A program made the translations under genes and the position numbers. The notes under the pieces were generated by a model that made no database searches, was not told the origin of the DNA, and saw only the letters and a list, made by a program, of their open reading frames with translations. 64,000 nucleotides of DNA from Musa acuminata AAA Group (taxonomy: Eukaryota > Streptophyta > Magnoliopsida > Zingiberales > Musaceae): contig NC_088337.1 of the NCBI RefSeq assembly GCF_036884655.1, positions 33,462,501 to 33,526,500 of the forward strand, in the 5' to 3' direction. Position 1 is the stretch's first letter; each line of letters begins with the position of its first letter. Positions 48,719 to 63,924 of the stretch are shown here, piece by piece.

Positions 48719-49010
48719 AAGATCTCCTAGGCGGCTTCACGTGAGGAGGCGACCGCAAGGTCCACCTGGCCGATCCTGACGAGCATGAGGGGGCCGTGCT
48801 TGCGAGCGAGGTGGCGGAGTGCGCGGAAGTGCAGCTGGGGGACCAGGTGGTGCATGCTTCCGATGAGAGGCAGATTCCCTGGGCCGGGGGGGGGGGGGGG
48901 GGTGGTGGTCTTGCCTTGGGGCTTTTGAACTTGGCGAACACACTCTCTTGGTGAAGACGAGGAAGAAGAGCAAGATGGGCACGGAAGGGAGCTGAAGCTG
49001 CCTCGTGGCC
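48390..49010 (-). pseudogene. CYP71D-like P450 exon 1 pseudogene
   Basis: Minus-strand pieces include LPSVPILLFFLVFTK, a hinge interrupted by a run of about 18 G (about 48885-48902), RALRHLARKHGPLMLVRIGQ, an in-frame TAG near 48729 (SREAA then stop), DIGWSPF and LSDKLFRLSNAIVCR with frame changes. The position of the normal start codon reads GTG. It is the fuller partner of 27619-27925. Confidence 0.87.
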
Positions 49011-50639
<1,629 letters not shown>

Positions 50640-50792
50640 GAAGAGAGCAACAGGAGAAGCCAACGAAACTTAAATGCAAAAGCATTCTTCCGGATCACGA
50701 CAATGGCTGTCCCTACTCTTCACTGTTTATTTTGTATCATTTCTTTGTAAGTCAACAGTTACACCATCTATATACAATTTAACTAACATGGG

Positions 50793-50834
<42 letters not shown>

Positions 50835-53800
50835 TAGAAACAATAAGCAAGATTAGTCACGTGTTTATTCAATAGGTAAGATTAATCGCTTGTTTGATGG
50901 TGGGTTCCCAGAAAAAGAATGTTCTGCCGGCATGCCGATGGAATGCAATATGTAAACTGTGCATGGCGAATATGTTGGCAGCACACATAATTCCATATCG
51001 ATGAAACGATCTGTCACTTTGTGTGCATGTCTTGTACAATTGATTGCCGCAGAAGCGAAGGGCAGTTGTCGACATGCGTCCCAGACAGTTGTTTCCGCCA
51101 CGCCGCCGTCTTCCAATAATGTTGCTACCTCCAAGAACAGTCCTGATGATGCTTCACCCCATGAAAGGCCTCTGCTTACTATATGGATGTAGTATGGAAT
51201 CTAACAAGAAGAAAAATCAAACTCATCCATAGAGAAGATAGAAGAAGAAGAAGAAGAATAAGAAGAAGCAGCAGCAGCAGCATGCAGAATAAGATAAGAA
51301 CGATAGATTTCTACGTCGAGGAACAGTACCGATGATGTTTAATTGGTCCTAACAAAGGAAGCTGTGGCTATCGTGTAGAAGTTTATGGAAACCAACAAGA
51401 AATGATCTAGCTTTCTATCAGGACAAGTTCATGGTCGATGTCGTTGAGTTGCTAGTAAAAGTGGTTTGGAATAGTGGTCAAAAACCAACAGTCTCATAAG
51501 AATTTTAGGGATGAAATGACCTATGGTATTGTTTTTGTTTGTGTTAACAGAATATTATTTTTCTTATTTTTCAAAAATAAAGTGACCAGAAATTTTCTTA
51601 AAGCAAACATAATAATAAATGCAATAAAAAAAGGAGAGAGAGAGAGAGAGAGAAGAAGAAGAAGAAGAAGAAGAAGAAGCACAGTTAGACATGACTCTGG
51701 TCATATAATAATGGATAGAGAGGAGGCCAAAAACCAGAGGAGTGGTTCGCGTTTAATCCCATGTTTCTTAAGGGAAGGAGGGGGAGGAGTAGGAGGGTGG
51801 GCGAAGCATGGAGACAGGGAAGGGCCAAAACAGAGGGACGTGCTGCCATGATGCTGATGGTACGTAGACACATCCTCTTATTTGGACGCATCTCTCGCAT
51901 CCGCGACAAGTAATTACTCCTCCCCGCCCCCACTTCTCCTTCCTCCCGGTTTGTCCCCCCTTGCTCGTACCCCCCAGGTTGGCCCCCCCCCCTCCTCCTC
52001 CTCTTCCCTCTTCTTCTTCCTCCTCTACTCATCCGTGCCATCCTTTTCTTCTTATCCTCCCGTTTTAACCAAAGTCAATATGTTGCAACGGCATGTCTTT
52101 TGTTATTCTTATCAGTACGAGAACTTACGGCATATCTATTGAGATCGAGGCACACAGGATTGCTTCACATGCCTCGGCTTTGCTCGGAACTCGGAAGTGG
52201 TAGCTAAAGCTCCTATTCATCAAAATGGCAACCAGCGATTGAGTGCATGCATCCAGCAAAAAAGCTCAGGTCTCGTCGATCCCAAGCACATAAAAGAGGG
52301 GAAGATGCGTTAAACAAATTACGCACGCTTTCCCAAGAGCTCAACTCTGTGACGTTGACATGTCTTCCCGTTCGCCGATGAAGTCAAAACACTGACCCCG
52401 GACGGGTGGCCTGCGACTCCGTCAGCTGAAGGATCGGCCACCTTTCCTCTCCTCCACTTGTTATTCTTTTCAAAGGAGGAGGCTGAGATGATGATGATGA
52501 TGATAGTAACGATTAAGTCTTTGCACCCTTTTTCCTCTCTCTCTCTCTCTCTTTGTGTGTGTGGCGTCGGGAGAAGTACGCAATCCTCTCGAGGTCTCTA
52601 CTCTTCTTCAGCAGTTCATCCACCACCATGAAAAGGTAAAAGAAATGGTGGGAAGAGGAATTAGAAAGAGATGAAAGGGCAGAGGATGGCGTTCGTATAT
52701 GACAAGTTTGGGGGAGCGTAGGACAAGGGCTCATTAATGGTGCAAGCGTTGGTACCAGTCAGCAGATGGGGATGGGTTTTCTTGGCGCATATCCCATCCG
52801 ACTTGTCCAATCCATGGTGTCCAACCCGCAGTACATCCCTAATAGTTCTTCTCCTGTTAGAATCCGACCTCTAATTATCTGCTTGCTTTTCTTGTTTTTT
52901 TTCGATGATGAGTCGCATTATTTAGTCTAATCCAATCCCCCCATCAAATAAAAAAGTAGTAGGCTATCTTGAGGTAACTCACCTTCCATCGAACATCTGA
53001 TTTATGATTTGAAATGTCATCTGCAGCGTTACCATGTAAACTTAGGTCGCCCTCGATTCATAAAGAATAGCTACTAGCATCATCATCGGGCGAGTCCAAC
53101 TCGATAGACTTTTACTTGTTGAAACTTCCAGCTAAAATAGTGATTCCAGGAGATGGATCGCATACTTGGTTTCATCAACTCTGTAGTATGCCACCAAGAG
53201 AAATCCCAATAATCGTGTCTAAGGAGTCCACATGTGAGATGAGAAAGGGTTCAAAGCACCCTTTTCGGAGACAGCAATATACGACAACCATTTATGCACT
53301 CCTCTCATAACATCGCTCCTTTTAGCTGTCGTCAGTAAATTTTTTGAAATAGTGCATAATTCGAAAGCTTAAAGATACTTTATCACTTCAGTTAAATCAT
53401 ATATCCTTCTAATTACTAATAAACATCTTCCACCGAAACATGTGTTAACCACTTTAGCCTAAAGAGTGACGTATATATTAGAAAGATCATATGAATATTT
53501 AGATTATGAAAATAATGAAGTGTTGCATCATTTGCGTGAAACATTACCATTAAGCTACCTAAGTTTATAAGGTGAACCATTGGAATGAATCGATTGCAAG
53601 TAGCCAATGCAGAATTTACTTTCTCACATATGTGGGTGTTGCTAAAAACATCACTAAGCTTGCAGGAGGTTGAATCCTCAACAAACCAGGATTTTGAGGT
53701 GTCAACTATCGGGTGCTTTAGTCCTCCTATAAACAGGGATATAATCTCCTATTATAGGCGCAGCGAGGCTACCTTTTTTCTTTAATTAATATTATATATA

Positions 53801-54224
53801 TATATTATATTATATTATTGGCATTTGGGTTTCTTGTTTTCCAACATTATATTGATGTTTAATTTGATATTTACGAGCTTTCAAACTCTTTGCTTTTAAC
53901 TATTAGGATAAGATATCCATACGAGTGAGTTGTCGTAGGTGGTGGCACTTGATTTTTCCTTTTTTTTTTCTTTTGCAAAGAATAAATAGTGAAACTTAGA
54001 ACCTTACGATAAAGTAACAGCGTGGGGGAGAATCCAAGCACAGAAATCCACGCGGCTTAGGGCAGGTTCTGAATCGTTCTCAGTTGGATATGTCAACATG
54101 CACGCCTGCACGCCCTTTTGCCGCCTGAAGCCTTACATTAGACAATGAATTCGCCTCGAACGGAAGAGCGGTGTCATCAGTTGTATTTAATTCTTGTGTT
54201 CAATGAATGCTGCTTTTTTTTTTT

Positions 54225-54269
<45 letters not shown>

Positions 54270-55219
54270 CTCTTTAAAGAGAGCAGCAGACTAAATACGT
54301 GCAACTTTGGTACTATCAAGTGAGACCTGTTTGGAAGTTGATTTTTGCCGTGCTTGCTGCAATATGATGACTGCATACATAAAAAGGGCATATCGGAAGG
54401 GTTTCCCCGTCGAGTGGTAGCTCGAACTTGTCTCCTATTCGAAGCATCGGTGCTTTCATGACCAACAGATCGACATCCGGATCCGTACATGCCACCCCGG
54501 CCATGCATGTTCCGATACGGCGACGGACGGACTGTGGGCAGGTATTGCCGGCTTCACATGAACCACCGCCGTGGCTGCTGCAGCACGCGCGTATGCACCA
54601 TTCGGATTGGTGTCGAGTCAATCGATCGCCCAATTAAACGCTGCTTCGTCGTGGAGACGTCTCTGTTCACTCTACGTGCCTCCCCTCACCTAACTCTCGG
54701 AGCCCTTGGCCGCTTGACGCAGACCCTCAGCGCGCGAGGCTTCCAACCACCCCGCCCACATTGCATTTCGCATATCCATATCTCTCTTTCTTCGATTCAC
54801 TGTGACATGATCGTCCTTGGTATTATCGCCATTATCTTCCCACATAATGTTGATGGCGAGTAGAGGGATGAATTGTGGCCATCATGGCATTCATTGTGTA
54901 CGCATATGGCGGGGAACTGCTGAGAGGCAAAACGGATCCATATCACGCACTGTTTGCTGACGCATTAAATGGCATATATGTATTTAAACATTTCATTTAT
55001 GTCCCAGAGAGAGACACAGAAACCAACAAAGATAGACGAGGGAGAGAGAGAGAGAGAGGGGGAGACGGGTCAAGTAATCAGCGGAAGAGTCAAATCAAGA
55101 CATGCTCATTCTTTTCTTACCACCCTTCCATCTCTCGATCCCATCAATTCTCTTCTTTCCTTAATAACAGTCATCGAACAGCACCCCTCTCTCCTATCCC
55201 ACATCACCCACACCAACTC
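50640..55219. other. Low-copy intergenic DNA rich in microsatellites
   Basis: I see no convincing gene. Notable tracts: TA (about 50790-50830), GAA (about 51240-51260), AG then GAA (about 51630-51680), TGA (about 52486-52504), CT (about 54230-54265). The stretches 51060-51200 and 54430-54650 are more GC-rich and have short ORFs on both strands, but none shows a family motif or splice structure I trust. Confidence 0.5.
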
Positions 55220-55228
55220 TATATAAAT
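55220..55228 (+). promoter_or_regulatory. Candidate TATA box of the LBD gene
   Basis: TATATAAAT on the plus strand, followed by a CT-rich leader (CT tract about 55322-55358). The ATG is about 900 bp downstream, so the leader would need an intron. A possible one runs from GT at 55475 to AG at 56068-56069. The Arabidopsis AS2 gene also has an intron in its 5' leader. This is inference without transcript data. Confidence 0.4.
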
Positions 55229-55316
55229 TCGCTGCCTCTCATTCTCTCTCATATATATTTTTTTGGCCGCCTCATCTCCCCCACCATCTTTTCTTTTGGT
55301 GCTAACTCTACAACTT

Positions 55317-55359
<43 letters not shown>

Positions 55360-56117
55360 TCATCCGACTCCTTTCGGCACACCCTTCCCCTCCGTTGCCG
55401 TTGGCTTCTAGTCTGACGTCGACAGGGAGGCAAGAAGGAGGCGCAGCAGCGAGCGGAGGGTACCAAACATCACGGTACATATATAGCCTATATGGTTTCG
55501 ACTGTGCCATCGCCGCCGCCGTCATCGGATCCTATAAACTATATCCCATCTCTTCTTGCCCTCCTCTCTGTTACTGCAAAGTTTGTTGTAGGAGATATTG
55601 TTGCTAAATTATTCTAAATCATATCGGAATCCAAGTCCACAAGTGAAATAGTTTGACTTGTTAATTTCTATATTTGATCACACAGAGATCTCTATTATAT
55701 GTTGATCAGAAAAGTTACATGTCCTTTTTAGCCAAGGGAAGAAGTTTGGGCTTCTTGGATGGCGTTGATCACATATACATCTCTGTTTATTTTCGGGTGG
55801 TTCATAAAAAGCTGTGCACTTTTTGTTGGTAGGGAATCCCTCGGTCGCCTCCTCCTCCTTCTTCTTCTTCGTCTTCTTCGTTGTCTGAGCAAATTAAAAT
55901 TAACAAGCGTTCATTAGGTTTGCCGTTTTCGATGCAAGTGTGTTGTTTCCGCAAATGCAAAATCTTTCCACTTGTCTTATAAACCCCATCGACAACTGAT
56001 GGCAATCATCTCTTCCTTTTCTTTTACTGCTACTCTGTCGCTCTCTCTCACATCTTCTCAAATCGGCAGCTTTCCTTCCTCAGAATCCCATAAGAAGGAG
56101 AGGGAAAACTCTGCACG

Positions 56118-56879
56118 ATGGCGTCGTCATCGCCCCAGGTCCCGGTCTCCTCGGCCACGGCGTCCGCTTCGCCATCCTCCACCAGCTCGCCGTGCGCTGC
56201 CTGCAAATTCCTCCGCCGCAAGTGCCAGCCCGACTGCGTCTTCGCCCCTTACTTCCCGCCGGACCAGCCGCAGAAGTTCGTGCACGTCCACCGCGTCTTC
56301 GGTGCCAGCAACGTCACCAAGCTTCTCAACGAGCTGCACCCCTACCAGCGGGAGGACGCCGTCAACTCGCTCGCCTACGAGGCCGACATGCGTCTCCGTG
56401 ACCCCGTCTACGGTTGCGTCGGCGTCATCTCCATCCTCCAGCACCAGCTGCGGCAGCTCCAGATGGACCTTTCCTGCGCCAAGTCGGAGCTCTCCAAGTA
56501 CCAGTCAGCCGCCGCCGTCGCCGCTGCCGCCGCTGCCGGAACTCCCGGCACCAGCTTCGGTGCCACCTCCCCTGTCACCGCCGCCACCGGGCATGGGTTC
56601 ATCAACGTCAACCATCCGATTGGAATGACGGGGTTCGTGTACGGGCGGGATCAATTCTTCCCGGCTGCGGCAAGGGATCCTACCCACAACCTCCACATGA
56701 TGCTGAGGAATTACGACGCAGATCTGGCAACGAGGTTGGCTTCCAACGGTGCTTATGATGCAGATCTGGCGGCGGCGATGAATGCGACATCAGCCGCAGC
56801 TTTAGGACTGTTTGGCGGGCAGTTCTCGAAGCCGAGTGCGGCCGGCGGGGATGAGCGCCCAGGCATCGGTCCTTTGTAG
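56118..56879 (+). CDS. LBD6: LOB-domain transcription factor of the AS2/LBD6 type
   Basis: Single-exon coding region of 253 residues, GC-rich as in monocot genes. After a Ser/Pro/Ala-rich start, the LOB domain has the C block CX2CX6CX3C (Cys26, 29, 36, 40), the GAS block beginning FGASNVTKLL (about 61-70) and a leucine-rich coiled coil (about 101-128, ending SELSKYQ). The residues MRLRDPVYGCVGVIS and LQHQLRQLQ match ASYMMETRIC LEAVES2 better than other LBD proteins. AS2 acts in the nucleus with the MYB protein AS1 to repress KNOX genes and set leaf polarity; the maize relative is indeterminate gametophyte1. The C-terminal half has Ala runs and little else recognisable. ATG 56118 is the first in frame after the leader. 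It is unrelated to the P450 array. Confidence 0.93.
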   Translation: MASSSPQVPVSSATASASPSSTSSPCAACKFLRRKCQPDCVFAPYFPPDQPQKFVHVHRVFGASNVTKLLNELHPYQREDAVNSLAYEADMRLRDPVYGCVGVISILQHQLRQLQMDLSCAKSELSKYQSAAAVAAAAAAGTPGTSFGATSPVTAATGHGFINVNHPIGMTGFVYGRDQFFPAAARDPTHNLHMMLRNYDADLATRLASNGAYDADLAAAMNATSAAALGLFGGQFSKPSAAGGDERPGIGPL

Positions 56880-58630
56880 AGATCTTAGCAGGTCTCTTCT
56901 CTGACTCTTTTTCTCTATTTGCATCTATTCTCTTCTATTCATACTTACTGTGGTAGAGTCTATTTTGGAGCTTTGTGCAGTGTTTGCCGTGAAGTCCAAA
57001 AAGATGGAGCACAAAACGATCTGTCTTTTTGTGTAAGAACTTGGAACTCTACTGTCAACCAAAGCTATAAGTAACATCTAGAGGAACCATGGAATTGATT
57101 TGGGCAGGATGTAAGAGGTGTCATGAATATAATGCATGGTTTTAGTCTTCTCAACATTTTTGTGCATGGAACCTTCCGAGTAAAGTCGGTAGTATATTTT
57201 GACATCAGATAGTTTCTTTTAGTCTCCTCTTCTTTCCCTCCTCCATTTAGAATAATCTTGTGGGAATGTTCCATTCATCGGATCGAATGACACATTGATC
57301 AGGTCATTTTGTCATCGAATCCAAAGGTACCTGCAAAGCTTAAATTAACTCAAAACTGGATAAAATTGAGCATGCCATCATCCATGATTCTCTTTATGGT
57401 TCTACCGGATTTTGAGTTGAGATTCCAGTTTTTCTTGAGTTATTGTCTGGCTAAAGTATAATAAATTGTATCATATAAATCTTGACACAAATGATAGCTG
57501 CAGACTTTACGGTGCCTAATTTATATCTTAATTGTGCTATGAGTGATAAGAGAACGATCGTGCTACACTGCAGTGTCTACAACTCTTGGAAATAGATCGC
57601 TACATGTGGATCTATTTTTGCCTTTATCTGTATACTCTACTAAATTACGGTTTATCAGGTAGCATTGTGGATCTGATTACATTAAAGGATTCGTTACGGT
57701 CAAAGTGTCGTCACTAAGAACTCCTTGTTGTTCACTGGGAAGAGGAAGAGCAGGTCGAACATTTGGATACACGATTAATTGCATGGGAGAAACTGTGACT
57801 GAAACATATGCCGACAGTCGTGGCATTTCACACAGTCAAAACACAAACAAAATGGATGTCTTCATCTTCTGCTGGTGGCTTTATGATAGATGCGAAGCGT
57901 TTTGTTTCATGACCTCCCTTTTACCCCAAGTCGGAGCATATGTTGTCATGCAAGTTTCTTTACCTCCTATTGTTGTTCTTGTTGATTTATCATCGTCTGC
58001 ATATTAGCTCATGTATTTCTATTCTCTTTTTTATGTTTTTGAAGTAGAACCTAAGCATTTCACGCTTGCACAAAGCTTTTTTTGACTGTTGGCAAGCGAT
58101 GCAGGTTTTAAGAGGTTTTGACTTGTAGGGTTCGCACAAATATGACCTCTGATAAGAGCTATCCTCCTGTGTTCAGGAGTTGGCTGCACAGGAGGGTGAT
58201 CTTCTCTGTTCCTGCGGTAGTTGACATGGGAACTATAAACAAACATATTTCGACGAGACTGAAAGTTTCAACATGACAAGTTTTGGTAGAATCACTTGGT
58301 GTTTTTTTCATCTTGTATCAGTCACTGTATGTTTGGCATTTTCCCAGTCAGGTATGGAAAGGTACCTCGGAGTAGACTCCTCACGACATAGTCAAACAAA
58401 AGGCTGTGGTAAACAACCATTACGCACGGCCTGGAAAACTATAGATTGAATCTCTCTCCTTCATAAACTAAACATCATTTTCATGTGGATCCCAAACTTT
58501 TTGTTACTGGAACCCTGAAAAGGTCAAGATAATAATCAAGGGAGTCTGAGAGATTTAGACGGACTTCTTTGATCATAGTTCTGCTCGGTGACCAAGACGA
58601 CTACAGTATGACTGTCCATCCCCGACGCGC

Positions 58631-58665
<35 letters not shown>

Positions 58666-59727
58666 GAGTTGTTAGGCAGAAAGCACTCGGCAGAGTACAG
58701 CAGGGGACATGTCAGAGAAGACAAAAAAAAACTCTCAGACAGAAATGTTTGAGCCTATAATGAAAGGTGTCATTGAATCCTCCCCAAAAAGCCGTTCTGC
58801 AGAGAGAGAGGGGAGAGAGAGAGAGGGGAGAGAGGGGGGGGGGGGGTGAGCGGCTTTAAATGCCTTACACCATTTGTACCATCACCTATCCCTACCTCTC
58901 AGCAAAACCCTTATCAAGCAGACAAAACGGATGGAAGGAACCATAGATTTTAATACGAGAAACCGCCGATCTCTCTCTCGCTCTCTCTCGGTTCTGTGAA
59001 TTCTGAGGGGACGTGATCAATAAACACAGGCTGTGCAAACTATGGCGAGCGTCTGCAACGATGACCATCCTTGAATGCGATCCACCTCGTTTCACGTCCC
59101 CGTCTCCAGACCTGCTGCTCCTGCGAGGGATGGGTCCCGACGCAGCAGACCTCATGGATGCGAACGATGCATTTCTCCGTCGTCTGCCTACTTATATCTC
59201 CTTTGATCCAGATGGACCATGTCCTCCGAGGCCACATATTTCTTCTTGGACTTGGTGTGATCCCACCTTGAACTACATCCGCTGGGTTTACTGGCGTTCT
59301 CTTCCGTCCCCCGATGCGTGCTTCTTCGTCATATCACAAAGTGTCCCCCACCGAGAGAAAGATTTAGCTCATATAATTTCTTCGTGACATTAACAAAAGA
59401 AAAAAATGATAATAACATGACATAGTTATCGACGATAGTATCTCAACACAGACCTGATTGATCTTTTTAGAGCAAAGCATAAAGCGCATCAATAACTGAA
59501 CAATTGCTGGCTAATTGATAAATACAACCAACCATATTAACTCACTGTCTGCTATGCACACCTTCCTCTTCTGAGTGAGTTTTTGGGCTATCCTACTTTG
59601 GTGGTCCAAAAATGATAAGAACGAAGAGGATCGATGAAGTCAGTTAAACTCCATTCGAGTTAATCAATCCGTGGACTCTGTATCTTCGAGAACAGAAGCG
59701 AAGACGAGTCAGTGATGTACTCTTTAA
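56880..59727. other. Intergenic 3' of the LBD gene
   Basis: The first few hundred bases are probably the 3' UTR of the LBD gene. AG tracts lie at about 58637-58662 and 58800-58840, and a G run at about 58836-58846. Short ORFs (for example 59061-59387 on the plus strand) lack recognisable domains. Confidence 0.5.
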
Positions 59728-59885
59728 GCGCCTATCTATATGATGAATCCCTGGGACTGCTTACCTTTGACCGATCTTAAGCATCTATCTATATGATGAA
59801 TCCCTGGGGCTGCTTACCTTTGACCGATCTTAAGCATCTATCTATATGATGAATCCCTGGGGCTGCTTACCTTCGACTGATCTCC
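59728..59885. repeat. Three tandem copies of a 53-bp unit
   Basis: The unit, containing CTATCTATATGATGAATCCC and GCTTACCTTTGACCGATC, is repeated three times with starts at 59728, 59781 and 59834. The units differ by a few bases; the last is trimmed. No coding role is seen. Confidence 0.9.
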
Positions 59886-62800
59886 TTGCTCGACCAGATG
59901 AACTTACAAGGCGGTGTGCAAGTAAGTCAAGTCAAGGGAAGGGAAGGGAAGGTCAATCCTCGCGTTGCGTCCAATCAAAGAGCAAGTGTTGCACGGGCAC
60001 GAATGACAACCGACCACGTACCTGGAGAAAGGTGGCCTCGGTACGTAGGACCAACTGTGCGGGAGGATTCCCGATGCTCGCTAAAAAGTCCTTCAGCTTT
60101 TCTGCCAATGGTTTCCATCGATGCGGAAGAAAGAGAGAGGATGGGACGACGTAGCTGTCACAGGGAGCAGAAAAAAGTCTCTCCGAAAAGAAATAAAAGC
60201 CTCACGGAGGGAGTAGGAACCAGAGGAGGACTGAACTCTGATCATCGCAAAGAGAATAAGGCCGACAGATGAGCAAACAAACACAGGTACGCAGTCACTT
60301 GGATCTATGCGAGTAAAATATATGATGCATACCGTATCCTTTTCTGTTTCTCAGAGTAAAGGGGTGGTGGAGTTCAAGGGGGAGGGGGAGGGGGCGGAGG
60401 CGGGGTGAGAAATGAAAGATGAGGACAGAGGCATTAATGGGACAGCGCCAAGACCGTGAGCGATCACTTATTTTGACCACTCGTGTGTGTTCCTTGGAGA
60501 TCGGTGAATCGCACGCTTTCCTACACCAGTAGAGGAGGGAACAGAAAACGGATTGATCAAAGAAGACTGACTGCCCGATGTCATCCTCCTCAAATAAATA
60601 CATGCTTTGTGTCCCCTGCGCCAGTAGATGACATTGAAGGCATACGGACAAAAGGGGAGAAGGGGACAGATGCATGTCCTCCTCCACCATAACCAGGCTA
60701 TGAAAATGAACTCTGATGCAGCGATGTAATATCGTAGGAGTTCAGCGATGTAATAATGAACTCTGGTTGCGCCAGTTACTAAGAAGAAGCACGTAGGAGT
60801 TCAGCGACGTAATATGGTACGCGTATCGGTGCTCCGCGTGCATGCTACTTGGTTTCGGTGGGTGATGCGGTGCACTAGTGGTTTTCTAAGATGTCGTTCA
60901 ACGCCAACGGGACCGGGTGGAATTGAGAAGAAAACATCTTATATCTCTTTTGATTTTGGATCAGCCAATGCATCAATTATCGATCATTCATCTGTCATCC
61001 TTCGGCAGATCGGCAAACATCTGATATATAGAGGGGGGGGGGGGGGTGGAGGAGCGAAGTAGGAAGAGAAGGTGGAGAAAGAGAAGAAAAGACAATGGGA
61101 ACGAGAAGGAGTGACACGATTAAAGTTGGGTTTTATGCATCGTAGAAAGTAGCATGGTGTTAACCAAGCTTCTGTTCTTCCTGACTAGCTCAAACCAAAC
61201 GCCAGTTCTACTCCACAGTGCGGTCAAAAAGATGAAGGATGGGATGCTGGATTTCTGGAGCTTTTAACGCAGAAAACAAAGGCGTGGGTTAATCGAATCC
61301 CACAATCGATGAAGGCGTGCATCCCTTTCCCGATTACTCACAGGTGCGGGAAAGCAAGGTTGATTAGCAAGCTTTTTGCCCAGTCGAAGTGACTGACCGA
61401 CTGACGGCAGTGAAGAAGGGGGTCGAAGCGGTGATGTGATTGGATCAAACAAATGGTCACTGCAAAAGCTAGGATTGGGAATGGAGGAAGATCGCCACGG
61501 CTGGCAGCACAAACCATAGTTTTCTTCCTCCCATTACATCCCACCCGGTGCAAACAGCGGCATTAGATTTTGTTTGATGTATGAGGGGTTTAAATGCTGA
61601 TGTGATGTGATGGTATGCTGCCACTCAACTCAAATCTCGATCGAGATGTTTTCGAGTGTGTCGTGAACCCAAAGGACGAAATCAGTCGGGCAACCATTCC
61701 ATCGAAAATTTAGCTTTCGGACTGATGTCGATGTCCCATCTCATACATACTAACCACTCTCTCTCGGCAGCCAATTCTACTCGAGACTTGATTATTGTCG
61801 AAAAAATAAAATAAAACAATATAATATCGATAATAAATATGCTGAGCTAAAATTTGGAAGATCAAATTCCCCTCAACAATTCTTTTTTTCTAAAAACAAG
61901 ATATTATCAAGAGGCAATCATCGCTCTGATCATGCCAATGTCGAGCGTGAAGACATGAGGGAACGATATGTCGGGCTCGAAGAAATCTGCGTCAAAGACG
62001 TGAGAGGAATCGACGGACCCAAACACCGATCTATGCGTCAGGAGCAGACACAAAACGCGTTGGATGGAAGCATGATGTCGACCTCAAGTTTACATGGCCC
62101 TAACTAAGATGACTAAACATATTATTATTAGCACGTATGATCTTTAATAAACACAAAGAAAAAAACCATAAATGTAGACATTATGAACTTCTTCTATTTC
62201 TGCTTACGAGATTGATCTATGCAAAGAAAGAAACAACCACGAATAGAATCATTCCCAACTTGTATTTCTATCTGCGATACTTTGTCCTCCTCGACTCAAA
62301 GAGTAGAGTGCAAAGTTGACCCGAATGGTCTTATTTTAAAGAATCTGTATCCCATTTAGAGTTGGGAAAAGGAAGGTTCGCTTTGAGATAAAAGCAAAAT
62401 GGAGTCCCGATTAGTAAATTCGAGTTATCAAATGACTTTGGTTACTACACACATAGACAATTGGGTTTTCTGTATTCGGTCGATGGTCTTATTATTCGAT
62501 GATGTATCATATGTTACAGATATATTTCATCTTGAACGGATATATTAAGCGTAACAAAAATATATTGCTTGATTTATACGCGTAGAGTATTTTAGGTGAT
62601 TTTAATCCTGAGCAGTAACATTAGTAGCAGCGGGGGGATGCCTTGTCCAATTATGGCATGCTTATCTTTTGGGCAAATGCATAAAAAATAAGGGGATGTC
62701 TTGCCTAGTTAGATTAAATTATGTGTTTTGAATGCTAATCTCTCAAGCGAATGCATCTAACCTTGGAAGATACTTTTGTCTAATTACTAAACATTGGATG

Positions 62801-63708
62801 TTGTAAATACTTGTTTGTATGCTGTTCTTATATCAAACACTTTGAATGCTGTTGTTAAAGGCAATTATATTAGACATAGAGATGGATCGAGTTAGGATGT
62901 GCTTTGACGCGTTAGATTTATTATTATTATACGCTAGACAAATACTTCATATGTAAAAAAAAGATATATGATCTTATAGAGTTAGTGTACATCAAACACC
63001 TTTTATTTAAGTGTATAGTATACGATAAATACAATGTCTTACGTAAGGGTGGTTTTGTTTCGAGACATATTGATTAGAGGACATGAATTCCTTTAATACC
63101 TACCGGTTAAATCTGATATTGGAAGTCTATCCACATGTATGTATGCCATTAAGCAATTTAAGTTTGGTTAAAGATTAATTAATTAATTAATTAATTAATT
63201 AATTAATTTATAGAATATAAAAGAATGTAGCTAATTGAGTGGGGAAGTCTGACCCTTCCTAACCACATGTTTTGGTTCGCTGCCGTGCCAACCGTCGTAT
63301 TCTTTTCGGTTATTTTGGCTCGCTTTTTCTTTTTCTTTCTTTTTGGGAGAAAAACCTTTATGGCATTTCCGAAATTTGTGACATTGAGTAGGGGGCATTC
63401 ACGGGACTTCGCCTCGTATTCTACATCTTTATTTATTTATTAATATTAATATTAATATTAATATTTTGTTCCGCCAACTCACCCCACCTCGTCGATAAAT
63501 TAACGCCGGTTTCGCCGTCTCCCTGCTTTCAACTCGTCCGTCTCCCCCCCAGGAAGGAACAAGAGTGCGCAACGTATGCCCCGCGCCCCCTCCTCGTCTC
63601 CCCTAGCACCTGTCGTCGCCCGTTCTCGCACCTCGTAACCCTAGAATCCCCAGCTCCGGAGCAATCGATCCTCACGGCGGCTCCTGTCCAACGACCTGGG
63701 TGGCGGCC
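59886..63708. other. Intergenic with G-rich tracts and simple repeats
   Basis: No gene recognised. A G-rich plus-strand stretch at 60378-60405 has several closely spaced runs of three or more G and could fold as a G-quadruplex. Another run of about 16 G lies at about 61030-61046. ATTA repeats lie at about 63174-63209 and a short TTAATA array at about 63438-63463. GC content rises from about 63500 toward the next gene. Confidence 0.5.
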
Positions 63709-63924
63709 ATGTATGTCCATCTCTCATTCGGCTTCCTCTTCCCCTCGTCGTGGGAGATCGTGGTCACCGTCTCCGCGGCGCTACTCGTGATCGTGTTCTA
63801 CTCCCTCTGGGGAAATTTCCCCTCCGGCGGCAACGGAGGCGAGGACGAGATGCCACTTGGCGGGGACGACCCCCCGTTGGCCGCCAGAGAGCTTCTGCTA
63901 CGTCAATTGGTTGTTAAGGACAAG
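63709..63924 (+). CDS. First exon of an unrecognised membrane-anchored protein (partial)
   Basis: The first ATG at 63709 opens 72 codons. A hydrophobic segment ([20 protein letters not shown], about residues 19-38) is followed by a Gly/Asp-rich acidic stretch and a Leu/Arg-rich helix ([14 protein letters not shown]). A good donor AAG|GTTAGT ends the exon at 63924 in phase 0, and the rest lies beyond the window. The layout suggests a type of signal-anchored protein, but I do not recognise the family. The GC-rich start region with CTCGTC-type codons resembles a real monocot gene start. Confidence 0.6.

Noticed and set aside
54875..55411. ORF upstream of the LBD gene
   Set aside because: It runs through the TATA region and a CT repeat; it looks like leader and promoter DNA.
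57705..58007. 100-codon ORF downstream of the LBD gene
   Set aside because: Composition and lack of motifs suggest chance.
59061..59387. 108-codon plus-strand ORF
   Set aside because: No family features, no clear promoter or splice context; too weak to call a gene.
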